Assembly: GCA_014529385.2 (NCBI GenBank)
Contig: CM043961.1
Location: 13,407,478-13,435,977 of the forward strand
DNA from: Adiantum capillus-veneris
Taxonomy: Eukaryota; Streptophyta; Polypodiopsida; Polypodiales; Pteridaceae
Direction: 5' to 3'
DNA: 28,500 bases
Of this stretch, positions 9,880 through 19,189 are shown in pieces. Every line of letters begins with the position of its first letter. The first letter of the stretch is position 1. The notes beneath the pieces are model-generated. The model made no database searches. It saw only the letters and a list, made by a program, of their open reading frames with translations, and was not told the origin of the DNA. The translations under genes were made by a program, and so were the position numbers.

Positions 9880-10192
9880 GAGTAGTCCACGAGTGAGAAT
9901 CTCACCTCCGGCAAGTCGTTACGAAGCAGATCTACAGCAAGTGAGGAGGAGGAGGGCGAGAGAAGAAGCGAAGAAAGGAGGGAAACGTGCAGGAAAGACC
10001 CGCGGTTTTGTTTTTTGCAAGGTCCGCAGGTACAGGTGTCTGTATAGGCACTGGTATGAGCATCGATATGCGCGCCGATAAAATCATCTATATAGATGCC
10101 GGTATAGCCGCACGTAGACACAAGAAATTCAAAAAATTAAAATTTTAAAAAACGATAATTTGGTGTTGGAATTTAAGCGAGCTCTTGTAGTG
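9880..10192. mobile_element. Right end of a second CACTA-type element
   Basis: The segment ends in GAGCTCTTGTAGTG at 10192, so the minus strand starts CACTACAAGAGCTCGC, a CACTA terminus that shares its first 11 bases with the first element. Upstream, at 10030-10115, variants such as GGCACTGGTATGAG, GATGCCGGTATAGC and CTATATAGATGCC look like subterminal motifs. The left terminus was not found in the preceding kilobases, and no transposase is present, so its extent is unknown; the start given is only where GC-rich sequence begins. Confidence 0.5.
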
Positions 10193-10486
10193 AAAGTTCT
10201 TAAATGAACCACATTGTCTAGTAAACTTATAAGTAAAGAAATTTATTTCAAACACAATATAAACAGTTCATAGTTCTTAAACGAGCCACATGAACCAAGG
10301 TTTGATGAAGTGTGAAACCATGGTTAGGCTAGAAGCAAGATCAAACGATCAGATATGTGCGAGAATTGAGAAAAGTATTCAGCCTTGAGTTTTTGACGAC
10401 ATTTTGATCTAATAAGATTAAAATGTTACACAACTCCTTGTAAACTAATGCATAGATTATTAAAATTATAGTTTTTAATCAATAAT
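10193..10486. other. Intergenic, no gene seen
   Basis: A short repeated string, AGTTCTTAAA(T/C)GA(A/G)CCACAT, occurs near 10195 and 10270. Otherwise AT-rich and unremarkable. Confidence 0.5.
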
Positions 10487-10674
10487 CAGGCATTAAATCC
10501 AACAATAATCAATGAAGGACAATCAAACAAAGGACCCCATGATAGAGGATTGCTAATTTACTTTATAATATCAGCTGAATCAGGCATTAAATCCAACAAT
10601 AATCAATGAAGGACAATCAAACAAAGGACCCCATGATAGAGGATTGCTAATTTACTTGATAATATCAGTTGAAT
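10487..10674. repeat. 94-bp tandem duplication, two nearly identical copies
   Basis: The string CAGGCATTAAATCCAACAAT begins at 10487 and again at 10581. The two 94-bp copies differ at only a few positions (ACTTTATAA/ACTTGATAA, CAGCTG/CAGTTG), which points to a recent duplication. Confidence 0.95.
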
Positions 10675-10959
10675 GCAATGATACGTGGGATACATAAACA
10701 ATACTTTGGAGCTACCCAACATGTGTCTCAAAGAAAGGAGTTTTTACTTTCCTATGGACAATCAAATGGCTTAACACTAGGTTGGTAAGCTAACCATTCA
10801 GGGTTCTCAACAAGGGTTTCATAATTAGAATTGTGACTTTTAAAAATTCCTTTCTTGACCTTTTTGGACATTTATAAAGCTAGGGGGCTACACAAGGGAG
10901 ATACTAAGAAAGTGCAACAAAGCCGCATCATCATTTCAATGGAGGGAGACATTCAGATA

Positions 10960-11680
10960 CTTTAGGTTTTCCATATTACATTGGTCCCCTTAGCTCTACC
11001 TTTTGAAGGAAAGTTATCAAAAAGGTGAGTAACAAAGGGATCTCCAAGTTGGCATATGTTTGGGACGATGTCAAATTTTGTTGGAATGATGTGGTCCAAT
11101 TGGGGGCAACATCGTTTGAATCTTAATGAAAGGCTATTGATCAATAGAGTCTCAGAAGTTTTCCGCCGTGACTAAGCTCCATTGGAACACTTCGTGTTGG
11201 CCCAGAGACATAATTTTTGCACTTGCAAAAAAATTTGGAACATATAGCAAGCTGCTGTATAAAGCAGATTGGTTCACTCCGCTCATCAAGTTGTGGAGGG
11301 TGAATTGGTCAGGAGAGAAGTGGTTGTAGAGCGTACACAACATTTGGGAGCCAAAGTGGCCAAGCTCAATGAAGCTATGAATAAGATTCTTGCTAGAGGG
11401 ATTGGCACATATTCTTGGTCTGGGTGCAAAGTAGCTTTAGAGGATCCTCCACATCTGTTTAAAGACTGATCTTCCTTGTGGGGCCGGTCTTTAGAAATGA
11501 TTAGGTTCTAGGAGGGATAAGATTTTAGAAATTTTGGTGTGTACACAAATTACCATTCTGTTATCAGAAGTAGATTTGGAAAGCCCAAAACCTTCAAGTC
11601 TTTGAGAGAAACTTTGTGGTAGGTTAATTTGATGATATTGTGAAAGAACGCATCAAGCTTATATATTTAATAGGGCCAAG
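10960..11680 (+). pseudogene. Second LINE 3' end, same family as 8473-9480
   Basis: In shifting frames one reads SRLVHSAHQVV..., then LARGIGTYSWSGCKVALEDP with PHLFKD (11380-11466), corresponding to the QQRGIGSDRCSGCRIASEDL and HLFMGC stretch of the other copy. After a stop at 11467, VCTQI and IWKAQNLQVFERNFVVG near 11540-11620 match CTQIVKYY and IWQARNRHVFEGDLAV there. Upstream (11065-11160) the frame WDDVKFCWNDVVQLGATSFE fits the region after the RT core. Several stops and frame changes; clearly dead. Confidence 0.6.
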
Positions 11681-12292
11681 AGTAAGGTCAACTGCATAAG
11701 CCAAAGAATGAAAACATACACTGAGTTGCATTGGTTGCTCGCGTCACGAGTGGTGTCCTCTAGGGAAGAGCATACAAATGTCATCACTTGTGACTCAGGT
11801 TTCTTGGTAGACTATGTTTCTTTCACTTGCATATCTCTTAGGACTTTGTTTATGTGCATATCGTACTCACGTTAGTAGTTATTATTTTATGAAGTATATA
11901 ATGTTTTGAGGATACTTTTGAGTATGCTCATTGTAATGATGATTTGGCATTTATATGGCCATTTCAATCTTGAGTCTTTGGAGGAGAAAGCCGAGCACTA
12001 TTGGGGGGGTGTGGGGGGGTATCCAGTGTGAGGTGGATTAGGTATGTTGGAGATGCTTTTGTGAACTTGCCATAGGATAAATATAGAAAGAACTAGGTGC
12101 ATTTTACGTGCATTGATAAATTAGTTTTGATTAGCACTTTGGTCAGTGATACTACATTTGATCACGCACTCTCTATGCGCATGGCCATTGTATGACCATT
12201 TTTTGGCTCTCTATTGACCGAGATTTTGGAGGAGAATATGTCAAAATTTTGCCTTTTTTATCTTGCCACAAAATTCACTCTTGGTTGTAGCT
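11681..12292. other. Spacer before the copia gag remnant, no gene seen
   Basis: AT-rich sequence with G-runs at 12003-12020. It may contain copia 5' leader or LTR sequence, but no LTR pair could be defined. Confidence 0.4.
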
Positions 12293-12900
12293 ATGGCATT
12301 GTCTTATGAGAAGGATATTTATAGTATCCACAAGTTTGATTACACCAACTTTTTAATCTAGAAGGAGAAAATCCAGGATGTTTTGATTCAAAAGAGTTGG
12401 TTAGTGTCGTTGTTTGATTGCCAAGAGGGTGATAGCATCCCTGAGGTAAAGTGAAACTCACTTTGATGCAAAAGCAAGGTCTACCATATGCGTGTATCTT
12501 GTAGAGTCAGTGTACTTTACCATTGTTGGTGAGGCTACCACTCAAAGATTATGACATAGATTATGTGTTACTTTAAGGGAAAAAAATTTGTTAACAATAA
12601 GGTTCACCTTATGAAAAAACTCTTGAGCCTCGCATGAAGGAAGGTGGCAGCATGTCAGCACATTTGAATGAGTTCAATATACTGTTTAGTCAGCTGACTT
12701 TACAGAGACTTAACTTTTATGGCAAAGTTCAATTTAAAGTTCTTATGTTCCTTATGATTATTGTCGAGAAATCCACTCATGAGACTGCTATTTTGTCGAG
12801 AAATCCACTCATGAGACTTAACTTTTATGGCAAAGTTCAATTTAAAGTTTCTTCTTATGTTCTTTTTGCTTATTGTCGAGAAATCCACTCGTGAGACTGC
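12293..12900 (+). pseudogene. Ty1/copia gag remnant (UBN2-type)
   Basis: From ATG 12293 the frame reads MALSYEKDIYSIHKFDYTNF, then a stop where copia gag normally has Trp (…F-x-x-W-K), then KEKIQDVLIQKSWLV. This matches the start of plant copia gag proteins. Further on, in other frames, MKEGGSMSAHLNEFNILFSQ (12634-12693) is the UBN2 MKEG…HLNEFN motif. After 12705 the sequence breaks up into compound duplications: ACTTAACTTTTATGGCAAAG occurs twice and TTGTCGAGAAATCCACTC three times. At least two stops and several frame changes; non-functional. Confidence 0.7.
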
Positions 12901-12965
12901 TAATTTGAAGTAGATGTTGAGTTAGAGATTTATTATGAGGGATTTGGAAGAAGCTACTTAATTTC

Positions 12966-13145
12966 TTGGTAAAGACATTAAATGTGATGTATCACTTCAT
13001 TTGGGATGCCTTAACCGACAAGCGAATTGCATTGGCCAAAGTTTATACCAGCGACAACCTTGTAGATGCTCTTATGAAGAGCCTAGCGTTGGAGTGGTTT
13101 GCACATTGCATAGACTTGATGGGTATTGGGCTCGAGGGGGGTCAC
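12966..13145 (+). pseudogene. Ty1/copia RNase H C-terminal end
   Basis: The frame reads MYHFIWDALTDKRIALAKVY, then TSDNLVDALMKSLALEWFAH and CIDLMGIG. This is the end of copia RNase H, which in other elements reads like RYHWIRDAL…H-T-x-x-N-x-A-D-x-L-T-K. Everything between gag and this point (protease, integrase, RT) is missing. The last 78 bases (from 13068) are also the start of the tandem array that follows. Confidence 0.75.
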
Positions 13146-15072
13146 TATGTACAAATATTTTATATCGCGTGCATTCGAGGAATATTTCTAAAACTACTTA
13201 TCTATGAATTTTTAACGAATAAAACACACCTTTTTCTATTCAATCTGTAAATTTTTTCCCGAATTTTATTTTACGATACTCTTTTGTATGTTATATGTGA
13301 GAAAAAATTAAATTTAATAACCCCTTCTGCTACACTCACGTGATAGTCACATAAATATTAAGTGACCCGTCTCCCCCCCCCCCCGAGGCTAGGCTCTTAT
13401 GAAGAGCCTAGCGTCGGAGTGGTTTACACATTGCATAGACTTGATGGGTATTGGGCTCGAGGGGGGTCACTATGTATAAATTATCTATATCGCGTGCGTT
13501 CGAAGAATATTTCTAAAACTACTTATCTATGAATTTCTGACGAATAGAACACACCCTTTTTCTATTCAACTTGTAATTTTTCTTTCCAAATTTTATTTTA
13601 CGATACCCTTTTTTATGTTATAATGTGAGAAAAAATTAAATTTAATAAACCCTTCTGCTGCACTCACGTGATAGTCACATAAATATTAAGTGACCTGCCT
13701 CCCCCCCCCCCCTCCCCCCCCCCGCCCCCACCCCCCCCTAAGGCTAGGCTCTTATGAAGAGCCTAGCGTCGGAGTGGTTTGCACATTGCATAGACTTGAT
13801 GGGTGTTGGGCTCGGGGGGGTCACTATGTATAAATTATCTATATCGCGTGCATTCGAGGAATATTTCTAAAACTCCTTATTTATGAATTTTTGACGAATA
13901 AAACACACCCTTTTTCTATTCAATCTGTAATTTTTTTCCAAATTTCATTTTATGATACCCTTTTGTATGTTATAATGTGAGAAAAAATTAAATTTAATAA
14001 CTCCTTCTGCTGCTCTCACTTGATAGTCACATAAATATTAAGTGACCCGCCGCCTCCCCCCCCCCCCCTCCGATGCTAGGCTCTTATGAAGAGCCTAGTA
14101 TCGGAGTGGTTTGCACATTGCATAAACTTAACGGGTGTTGGGCTCGGGGGGTCACTATGTATAAATTATTTATATCGCGTGCATTCAAGGAATATTTCTA
14201 AAACTCCTTATCTATGAATTTTTGACGAATAGAACACACCCTTTTTCTATTTAATCTGTAAATTTTTTTCCAAATTTCATTTTACGATACCCTTTTGTAT
14301 GTTATAATGTGAGAGAAAAATAAATTTAATAACCCCTTCTGTTGCACTCACGTGATAGTCACATAAATATTAAGTGACCTGCCTCCCCTCCCCCCCCCCC
14401 CCCCACCCCTGAGGCTAGGCTCTTATGAAGAGCCTAGCGTCGGAGTGGTTTGCACATTGCATAGACTTGATGGGTGTTGGGCTCGAGAGGGGTCACTATG
14501 TATAAATTATTTATATCGCGTGCATTCGAGGAATAAATCTAATACTCCTTATCTATGAATTTTTGGCGAATAAAACACACCCTTTTTCTATTCAATCTGT
14601 AATTTTTTTTCCAAATTTTGATTTTACGATACCCTTTTGTATGTTACAATGTGAGAAAAAATTATATTTAATAACCCCTTTTGCTGCACTCACGTGATAG
14701 TCACATAAATATTAAGTGACCCCCCCCCTCCCCCACGCTCCCCCCCCCTCCAAGGATAGGTTCTTATGAAGAGCCTAGCGTCGGAGTGGTTTGCACATTG
14801 CATAGACTTGATGGGTGTTGGGCTCGAGGGGTCACTATGTATAAATTATTTATATCGCGTGCACTCGAGGAATATTTCTAAAACTCCTTATCTATGAATT
14901 TTTGACGAATAAGAGTCACCCTTTTTCTATTCAATCTGTAATTTTTTTTTCAAATTTCATTTTACGATACCCTTTTGTATGTTATAATGTGAGAGAAAAT
15001 TAAATTTAATAACCCCTTTTGCTGCACTCACGTGATAGTCACATAAATATTAAGTGACACCCCCCCCCCCCG
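13068..15072 (+). repeat. Copia-derived tandem array, six units of 325-355 bp ending in poly-C
   Basis: The anchor GCTCTTATGAAGAGCCTAG starts at 13068, 13393, 13748, 14080, 14419 and (variant GTTCTT) 14760, giving periods of 325, 355, 332, 339 and 341 bp. Each unit starts with coding sequence of copia RNase H (…KSLA.EWFAHCIDLMGIG), passes a G-run and GTCACTATG, an AT-rich body, and CACATAAATATTAAGTGAC, and ends in a C-tract of about 12-45 bases, broken by a few other bases in some copies. The array stops after the C-tract at 15059-15071, followed by GGCATTGGAG. Units are about 90-95% alike by eye, with small indels, and length varies mostly in the C-tracts. Confidence 0.95.
13388..13412. repeat. 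Junction hairpin, unit 1/2 of the copia-derived array
   Basis: Arms GCTAGGCTCTT and AAGAGCCTAGC flank ATG, a perfect 11-bp stem with a 3-base loop. It extends to 16 bp with one mismatch (CCGAGGCTAGGCTCTT against CCGACGCTAGGCTCTT). Equivalent hairpins lie at 13743-13767, 14070-14102 and 14414-14438; the one near 14755 is eroded. The native copia sequence at 13068 has only a 6-bp palindrome. Confidence 0.85.
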
Positions 15073-15331
15073 GCATTGGAGAAGTCATTGACACGCTTCA
15101 CACTTGTATAAGTTTTGTACATATTACGTGTGTTTTGTCATTTAAGACCACATTTGCCGTTAAGTGGGAAGTTTTTAGATTCAAGGCCACTATGGTCGAG
15201 AGGACGGACATGGTTGACCACCCGTCCCCTTAGTAGCATCCACCACTAACATATTATTCTATACTTTATGGATAATAGAGAATGAGGAGCTCCATGAATG
15301 ACGTGCATGTGCTCCACCAAATCTCTATGTA

Positions 15332-15333
<2 letters not shown>
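15073..15333. other. Spacer after the array, no gene seen
   Basis: No open frame or repeat of note. Its start, GGCATTGGAG, is the first sequence without array homology. Confidence 0.4.

Positions 15334-15365
<32 letters not shown>
15334..15365. repeat. (CT)n microsatellite
   Basis: Sixteen CT units. Confidence 0.95.
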
Positions 15366-15369
<4 letters not shown>

Positions 15370-16560
15370 CTTAGGGGGTGCACTATGTAATCATGTGAGT
15401 ATGTGCTAACGATTAAAAAAAAAAGCCTATTGATATGAATCTTAAGAGATCCTTTGAGACTGTAGGCTGTGATGCGATGGTAGGAATGAAGCCAAGTGCG
15501 GCACTCGCAGGAGCACTGGACTAGGAGCAGGGAATGGCGATGGCGGCAGGAGCAGGAGGGGTTGGAGTCAAAACGAGTCGCAGTAGGAGTGAGCAGGGGA
15601 TAACGATGGCGGCAGGAGAGGAGGGACTGGAGTGTTCTTTTTTTGTTTTATGAAATACGATTTCGTTACCAACGTTACAGGAGAGTGTAGTGGCTAGGGA
15701 AGTTGCCCTCGACGTCGTCGATTGTCTTGCCCGTGGTCAATTACTGGTTTTTGCATGTGCTGTTGGGGTTTTAGAGCGCCTCTTTGAGCAATAGGATTTA
15801 GGTATCTGCGAAGATTCCGCTAATAAAATAAGAACCCACCAGTATGTAAGTAAAACGGAATATATCATGTGAGTTCAGCAAGAAGGGTTTTAAAATGCAA
15901 AAAATTAGACAATTTAATAGAGATAAACTAAAAGAAGAGGTTTTTAAATTTATTTTTGAAAAAAAAACCTAAAGTAAGGGGTCATTTTATTCATCCAAAT
16001 ATGTTGAAAAAGGTGTTTTTTAAATTACCCCACAAACACACGTTACATAGAGAGAATAATGAATACTACACCCCTCAAGTGTCCATCCCTGCATAATCAT
16101 TCCTTTCAATTTCACATCTCTACCCTCATCATTATCTTGCATGGGGGCTGCTTGAGGGGAGATCCATGATGGTCAAGATTAAGCATCATGGATCGTGGGA
16201 ACTCTGGGCTAGTTTGACGTTGCACACTTGTTCACAACCAGCAACATCTCCATATTGCATTCACATGAAGACATGGGAGAAGCAAAGAACTAGTTTTGAT
16301 ATGAAGAGAACTAACTTAAATTTCCCTCTTTTCTTTCTCCAAAAGTAAAACATCAATCAACTTCTTTCTCGATGTCGTTTTATGCGGTTTCCAACCCGCT
16401 CCACCTCCGCACCACCCTCGTTCATAGGTAACACAAGAGCTTGAGGAGGGATCTATGATGGAGGCCACACAGTGCAAATCTCGAGGTGGGTTAGAGCTTG
16501 AAGACCCAAAAAGGGACAAGTTGCCATGCATGATTAGTTGCCTCAGCTGCCACTCACAGT
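15366..16560. other. Intergenic, no gene seen; short purine-rich repeat
   Basis: At 15515-15635 a purine-rich block has two rough copies of GGAGCAGG…CGATGGCGGCAGGAG. The remainder is AT-rich, with stretches of A and T and no open frame that resembles a known protein. Confidence 0.5.
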
Positions 16561-16651
16561 GTTAGAAAAAAACCGGGGTCTAGTGTATTTTAACCGGCTC
16601 AAATCCTAAAATCCCGGCTATATTTTGAGCTTGCCTTTAAGAGAACGGGGA

Positions 16652-16726
16652 AATTTTCACAAGTTTTAGTGTAATTACCGGTAATCTTAATTTTCACAAG
16701 TTTTAGTGTAATTATCGGCAAAATCT
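16652..16726. repeat. 37-bp tandem repeat, two copies
   Basis: AATTTTCACAAGTTTTAGTG starts at 16652 and at 16689, each followed by TAATTA(C/T)CGG. Confidence 0.85.
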
Positions 16727-17092
16727 TAATTTTGACCTAAAAATCGGGAGAATTTCAAGTTTGCCCTTATTTTCTTCGTTTAGGAAAAATGTACTTTTCT
16801 AGCCCTGGCCACTCATACTCGGATTATGAGTGAAGAACGGCCAATCAGCAGACTCATCCCTCATCCCCGCAAACCATCCTACCATGCAGGTTGCCTTCGC
16901 CTCTGCGCCACTCCTTGGGCCGTCACAAGCTTCGCAGGCTCTTCACTGCTAGCAAGATCAACTCAAATTCGCATTATTTTTCCATTTCTACGATTGTGTA
17001 CCCCATACTCGGATTGAGACTCGAAGAACCAGGTGCTCTATCCAACTCAGTTGCACGCATTCATTGAATCATAAATGGGCGATGCTTATTTA

Positions 17093-17501
17093 GGCTGGGT
17101 TCAGACGGAGCGGCGACAGCTGCAGAAACACGCAAGCAACCAATCATGTAGGGGCAGCTGGCCTGGAGCGTTCACATGGCGCGGCGGAAGAGCAGAACAC
17201 TGCTGCCACGTCGCGGCAGAGATCCGAGGGTTTTTCTTTTGACCCCCCCCCCCCCCCCCCCCATAGCAACTTACACCCTCCACGTTGGCAATCTGTGCAT
17301 GCGTGGCAGCTTTTCTAAAGCCATCTGCAGTTTTTTTAATGATTTATAGGGATTTTATGAATTGTTTCTTGAGTTTTACCTTAGATTGCCGCTAGCCCCG
17401 TCTGAACAGAAGGTTGGAGGTAGAGCCCCTTCCACACGTCTTCCGCCTGGAAGTTGCACTTTTATGGTATTACTTCCTGAACCCGCCGTCTGAACCCGCC
17501 G
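17093..17501. mobile_element. PIF/Harbinger-like MITE with TTA target duplication
   Basis: The left end reads GGCTGGGTTCAGACGG and the right end, on the minus strand, CGGCGGGTTCAGACGG, so 12 or more terminal bases are inverted repeats. TTA lies directly outside both ends (17090-17092 and 17502-17504), as expected for the three-base TWA duplication of PIF/Harbinger elements. A second internal CCGTCTGAAC at about 17398 gives an alternative, shorter right end. The element is 409 bp, has no coding capacity, and carries a run of 20 C at 17243-17262. It ends about 250 bp upstream of the LOR start codon. Confidence 0.6.
17243..17262. repeat. Poly-C tract (20 bases)
   Basis: Twenty uninterrupted C inside the MITE; length is likely unstable and prone to sequencing error. 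Confidence 0.95.
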
Positions 17502-17753
17502 TTACTGCCAAGGAGTTGCCTTGGAACTGGTTGCCAACCCAGAACTAGGGAAAGGGAGGGGGTAGATGCGCCTCAAATAAGAAAGGAGCCACTTGGACGC
17601 TCGAGGTTGCATACATCCCCACCCTGTGTCAAAACGACCATAAATGGCCGACTCCCGAGAGCGATCTAGTTCTCTCGATCTTGAAGCTTTCCGTTGCTGT
17701 AATTGTTCTCTGCCCAATTCCGTATTGAAGAAAACCTGACCTCCGGAAGCATC

Positions 17754-18905
17754 ATGCAGTCAGGCAAGAAGGTGGTGGTTGTTGGTGAGCGCTTCTGCGC
17801 CCCGCGTCCCTTTTGCAGTTGTGCTCGAGGTCTCTCAGACGAAAGCCGTCATCGGAAGCGACGATTTTGTTGTCAAGGACGGCCAGGACCGTGTTGTTTT
17901 CAAAATTGATAGTCATGCCCTTAGCCTTCACAACAAGAAGGTCCTCCTGGACCACGCAGGCCATCCTATTCTGTGTGTCCACAAGGCGAAGGTGATCAGC
18001 TGTATTTATGTGTGCAGCAATTCAATGATATATGAACCCTGGCCGCATGCATGTGTGTGCGTCCTCACCATTTTGCGCGCGTGCAAGTTGTGTGTGTATG
18101 TGTGAGAGAGAGAGAGAGAGAGAGAGACCAATGATCAGAATTGCTACGCCATCACAAGAAGATTCTCGTGTAGGAAAAGGGAGCCTTTTTCACTGTTTTT
18201 CATACAATACAAAACATCATGAGCTTCTGTTCGGTAGGCACCGCATACCAGGGCCGGTGGTCCCCTGCCCCCAATCGTACCTAGCTAGGTATGCCGTGAC
18301 TCCCTCATTGAAGCTCATGATGTTGAGGTAAGTCATAATGTGGGAATTATTGTGAGAATCTGTCCAAAAACTTCTTGAAGCTCATGATGTTGAGGTAAGT
18401 CATAATGTGGGAATTATTGTGAGAATCTGTCCAAAAACTTCTTGTGATTGTGGACAGCTAATGAGCGCCCATGAGAAGTGGGAGGCGTCGTTGGGCGAGC
18501 AGTTCAATGAGGAAGCGAAGCTCTTCCGGGTGCAGAAAGCCAAAGCTGTGCAATTGAGGACCCAGTTGGAGGTGTTCCTTGCAGGAAACACAAGCGACGA
18601 CAATCCTGACTTTACGATCTACTTAGAGCGTCGTCAAGTTCAAATTTTGCAAGGGGACGATTGCGCAATTGCAGAGGTAAAGTGGGCATATCATGGCTTA
18701 ATTTGCACTCTCGAGATCGCCAGTACTTAGTACTATGTATAAAAACGTGCAATTTGTTGTTGCTCTCAGCATGCAGGTGAAGAGGAAGTTTTCTGCTGCA
18801 AATGTGTTGTTGGATAAGCACACCTTCAGTGTTTCGGTGTGGCCCAATGTGGACCAGGCCTACATTATGGCCTTGCTAGTCATCATGGATGAGATACAAG
18901 ATTAG
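17754..18905 (+). CDS. LURP-one-related (LOR) protein gene, three exons, one frame break in exon 1
   Basis: LOR proteins are small plant proteins with a Tubby-like beta-barrel fold; the founding member LURP1 acts in defence against oomycetes, while most have no known role. Exons are 17754-17991, 18458-18676 and 18777-18905 (TAG), both introns in phase 0, giving about 195 residues, near the family's usual 190-220. Family features seen: VVVVGERFCAP at the N-terminus, VIGSDDFVVKDGQDRVVFKI, LHNKKVLLDHAGHPIL, VFLAGNTSDDNPDF, QGDDCAIAE, and the closing VSVWPNVDQAYIMALLVIMD. The first 13 or so codons (from ATG 17754) are in one frame and the rest of exon 1 in another; the switch lies near 17790-17815 around GCGCCCCGCG. 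The second frame has no ATG of its own. Everything else is intact, so this is either a recent pseudogene or a one-base assembly error in a C-rich stretch. Confidence 0.8.
18104..18127. repeat. (GA)n microsatellite in LOR intron 1
   Basis: About twelve GA units. Confidence 0.95.
18213..18324. mobile_element. Inverted-repeat MITE, deleted copy, in LOR intron 1
   Basis: The ends are AACATCATGAGCTTC and its inverse GAAGCTCATGATGTT. The interior keeps GGTGGTCCCCTGCCCC and CGTACCTAGCTAGGTATGCC but lacks most of the left arm present in the copy at 19190-19364. Confidence 0.6.
18309..18443 (+). repeat. 66-bp tandem duplication in LOR intron 1
   Basis: TTGAAGCTCATGATGTTGAG starts at 18309 and at 18375; the two copies are identical by eye over 66 bp. 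Each contains GAGGTAAGT, which looks like a splice donor. A third, single copy lies downstream of the gene at about 19350-19416. Confidence 0.95.
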
Positions 18906-19189
18906 CTTTGTCGCATTTAATCACTCTGTGTGTGTATATCTTTCGTTTTTTTTGTAAATATTCAATGTGTTGTAGGCAATGTGCATATTAGCGAGGTTCT
19001 TGGTTGAAACACCTCCCATTTTTGTCTTTGATAATGTGGTGATTGATGTTATACCATGCAAGGTGGGGCTCTGCGCGCGCGCGGATTCGTCTGGTAGAGC
19101 TTTTGAGGAAGGCCCACCCACCACAAGAAGATTTAGAAATTCTCATGTAGGAAAAGGGAGCCTTTTTCAGTGTTTTTCATACAATAGAA
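18906..19189. other. 3' flank of LOR and duplicated intron-like block
   Basis: After the stop comes a T-rich stretch that could serve for 3' end formation. From 19117 the sequence (CACAAGAAGATT, GTAGGAAAAGGGAGCCTTTT, GTTTTTCATACAATA) repeats LOR intron 1 at 18154-18212. No further LOR exon is recognised between them. Confidence 0.6.

Noticed and set aside
13130-15060. Array units as tandem copia LTRs
   Set aside because: No TG…CA borders were found, and each unit starts within RNase H coding sequence; an LTR would start after the polypurine tract.
13068-15072. CRISPR-like or Helitron-type reading of the repeat array
   Set aside because: Units are about 340 bp with no short repeat/unique spacer pattern, in a plant genome. 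The hairpin followed by CTAG recalls a Helitron 3' end, but it lies in coding-derived sequence and no Rep/helicase or 5' TC end is seen.
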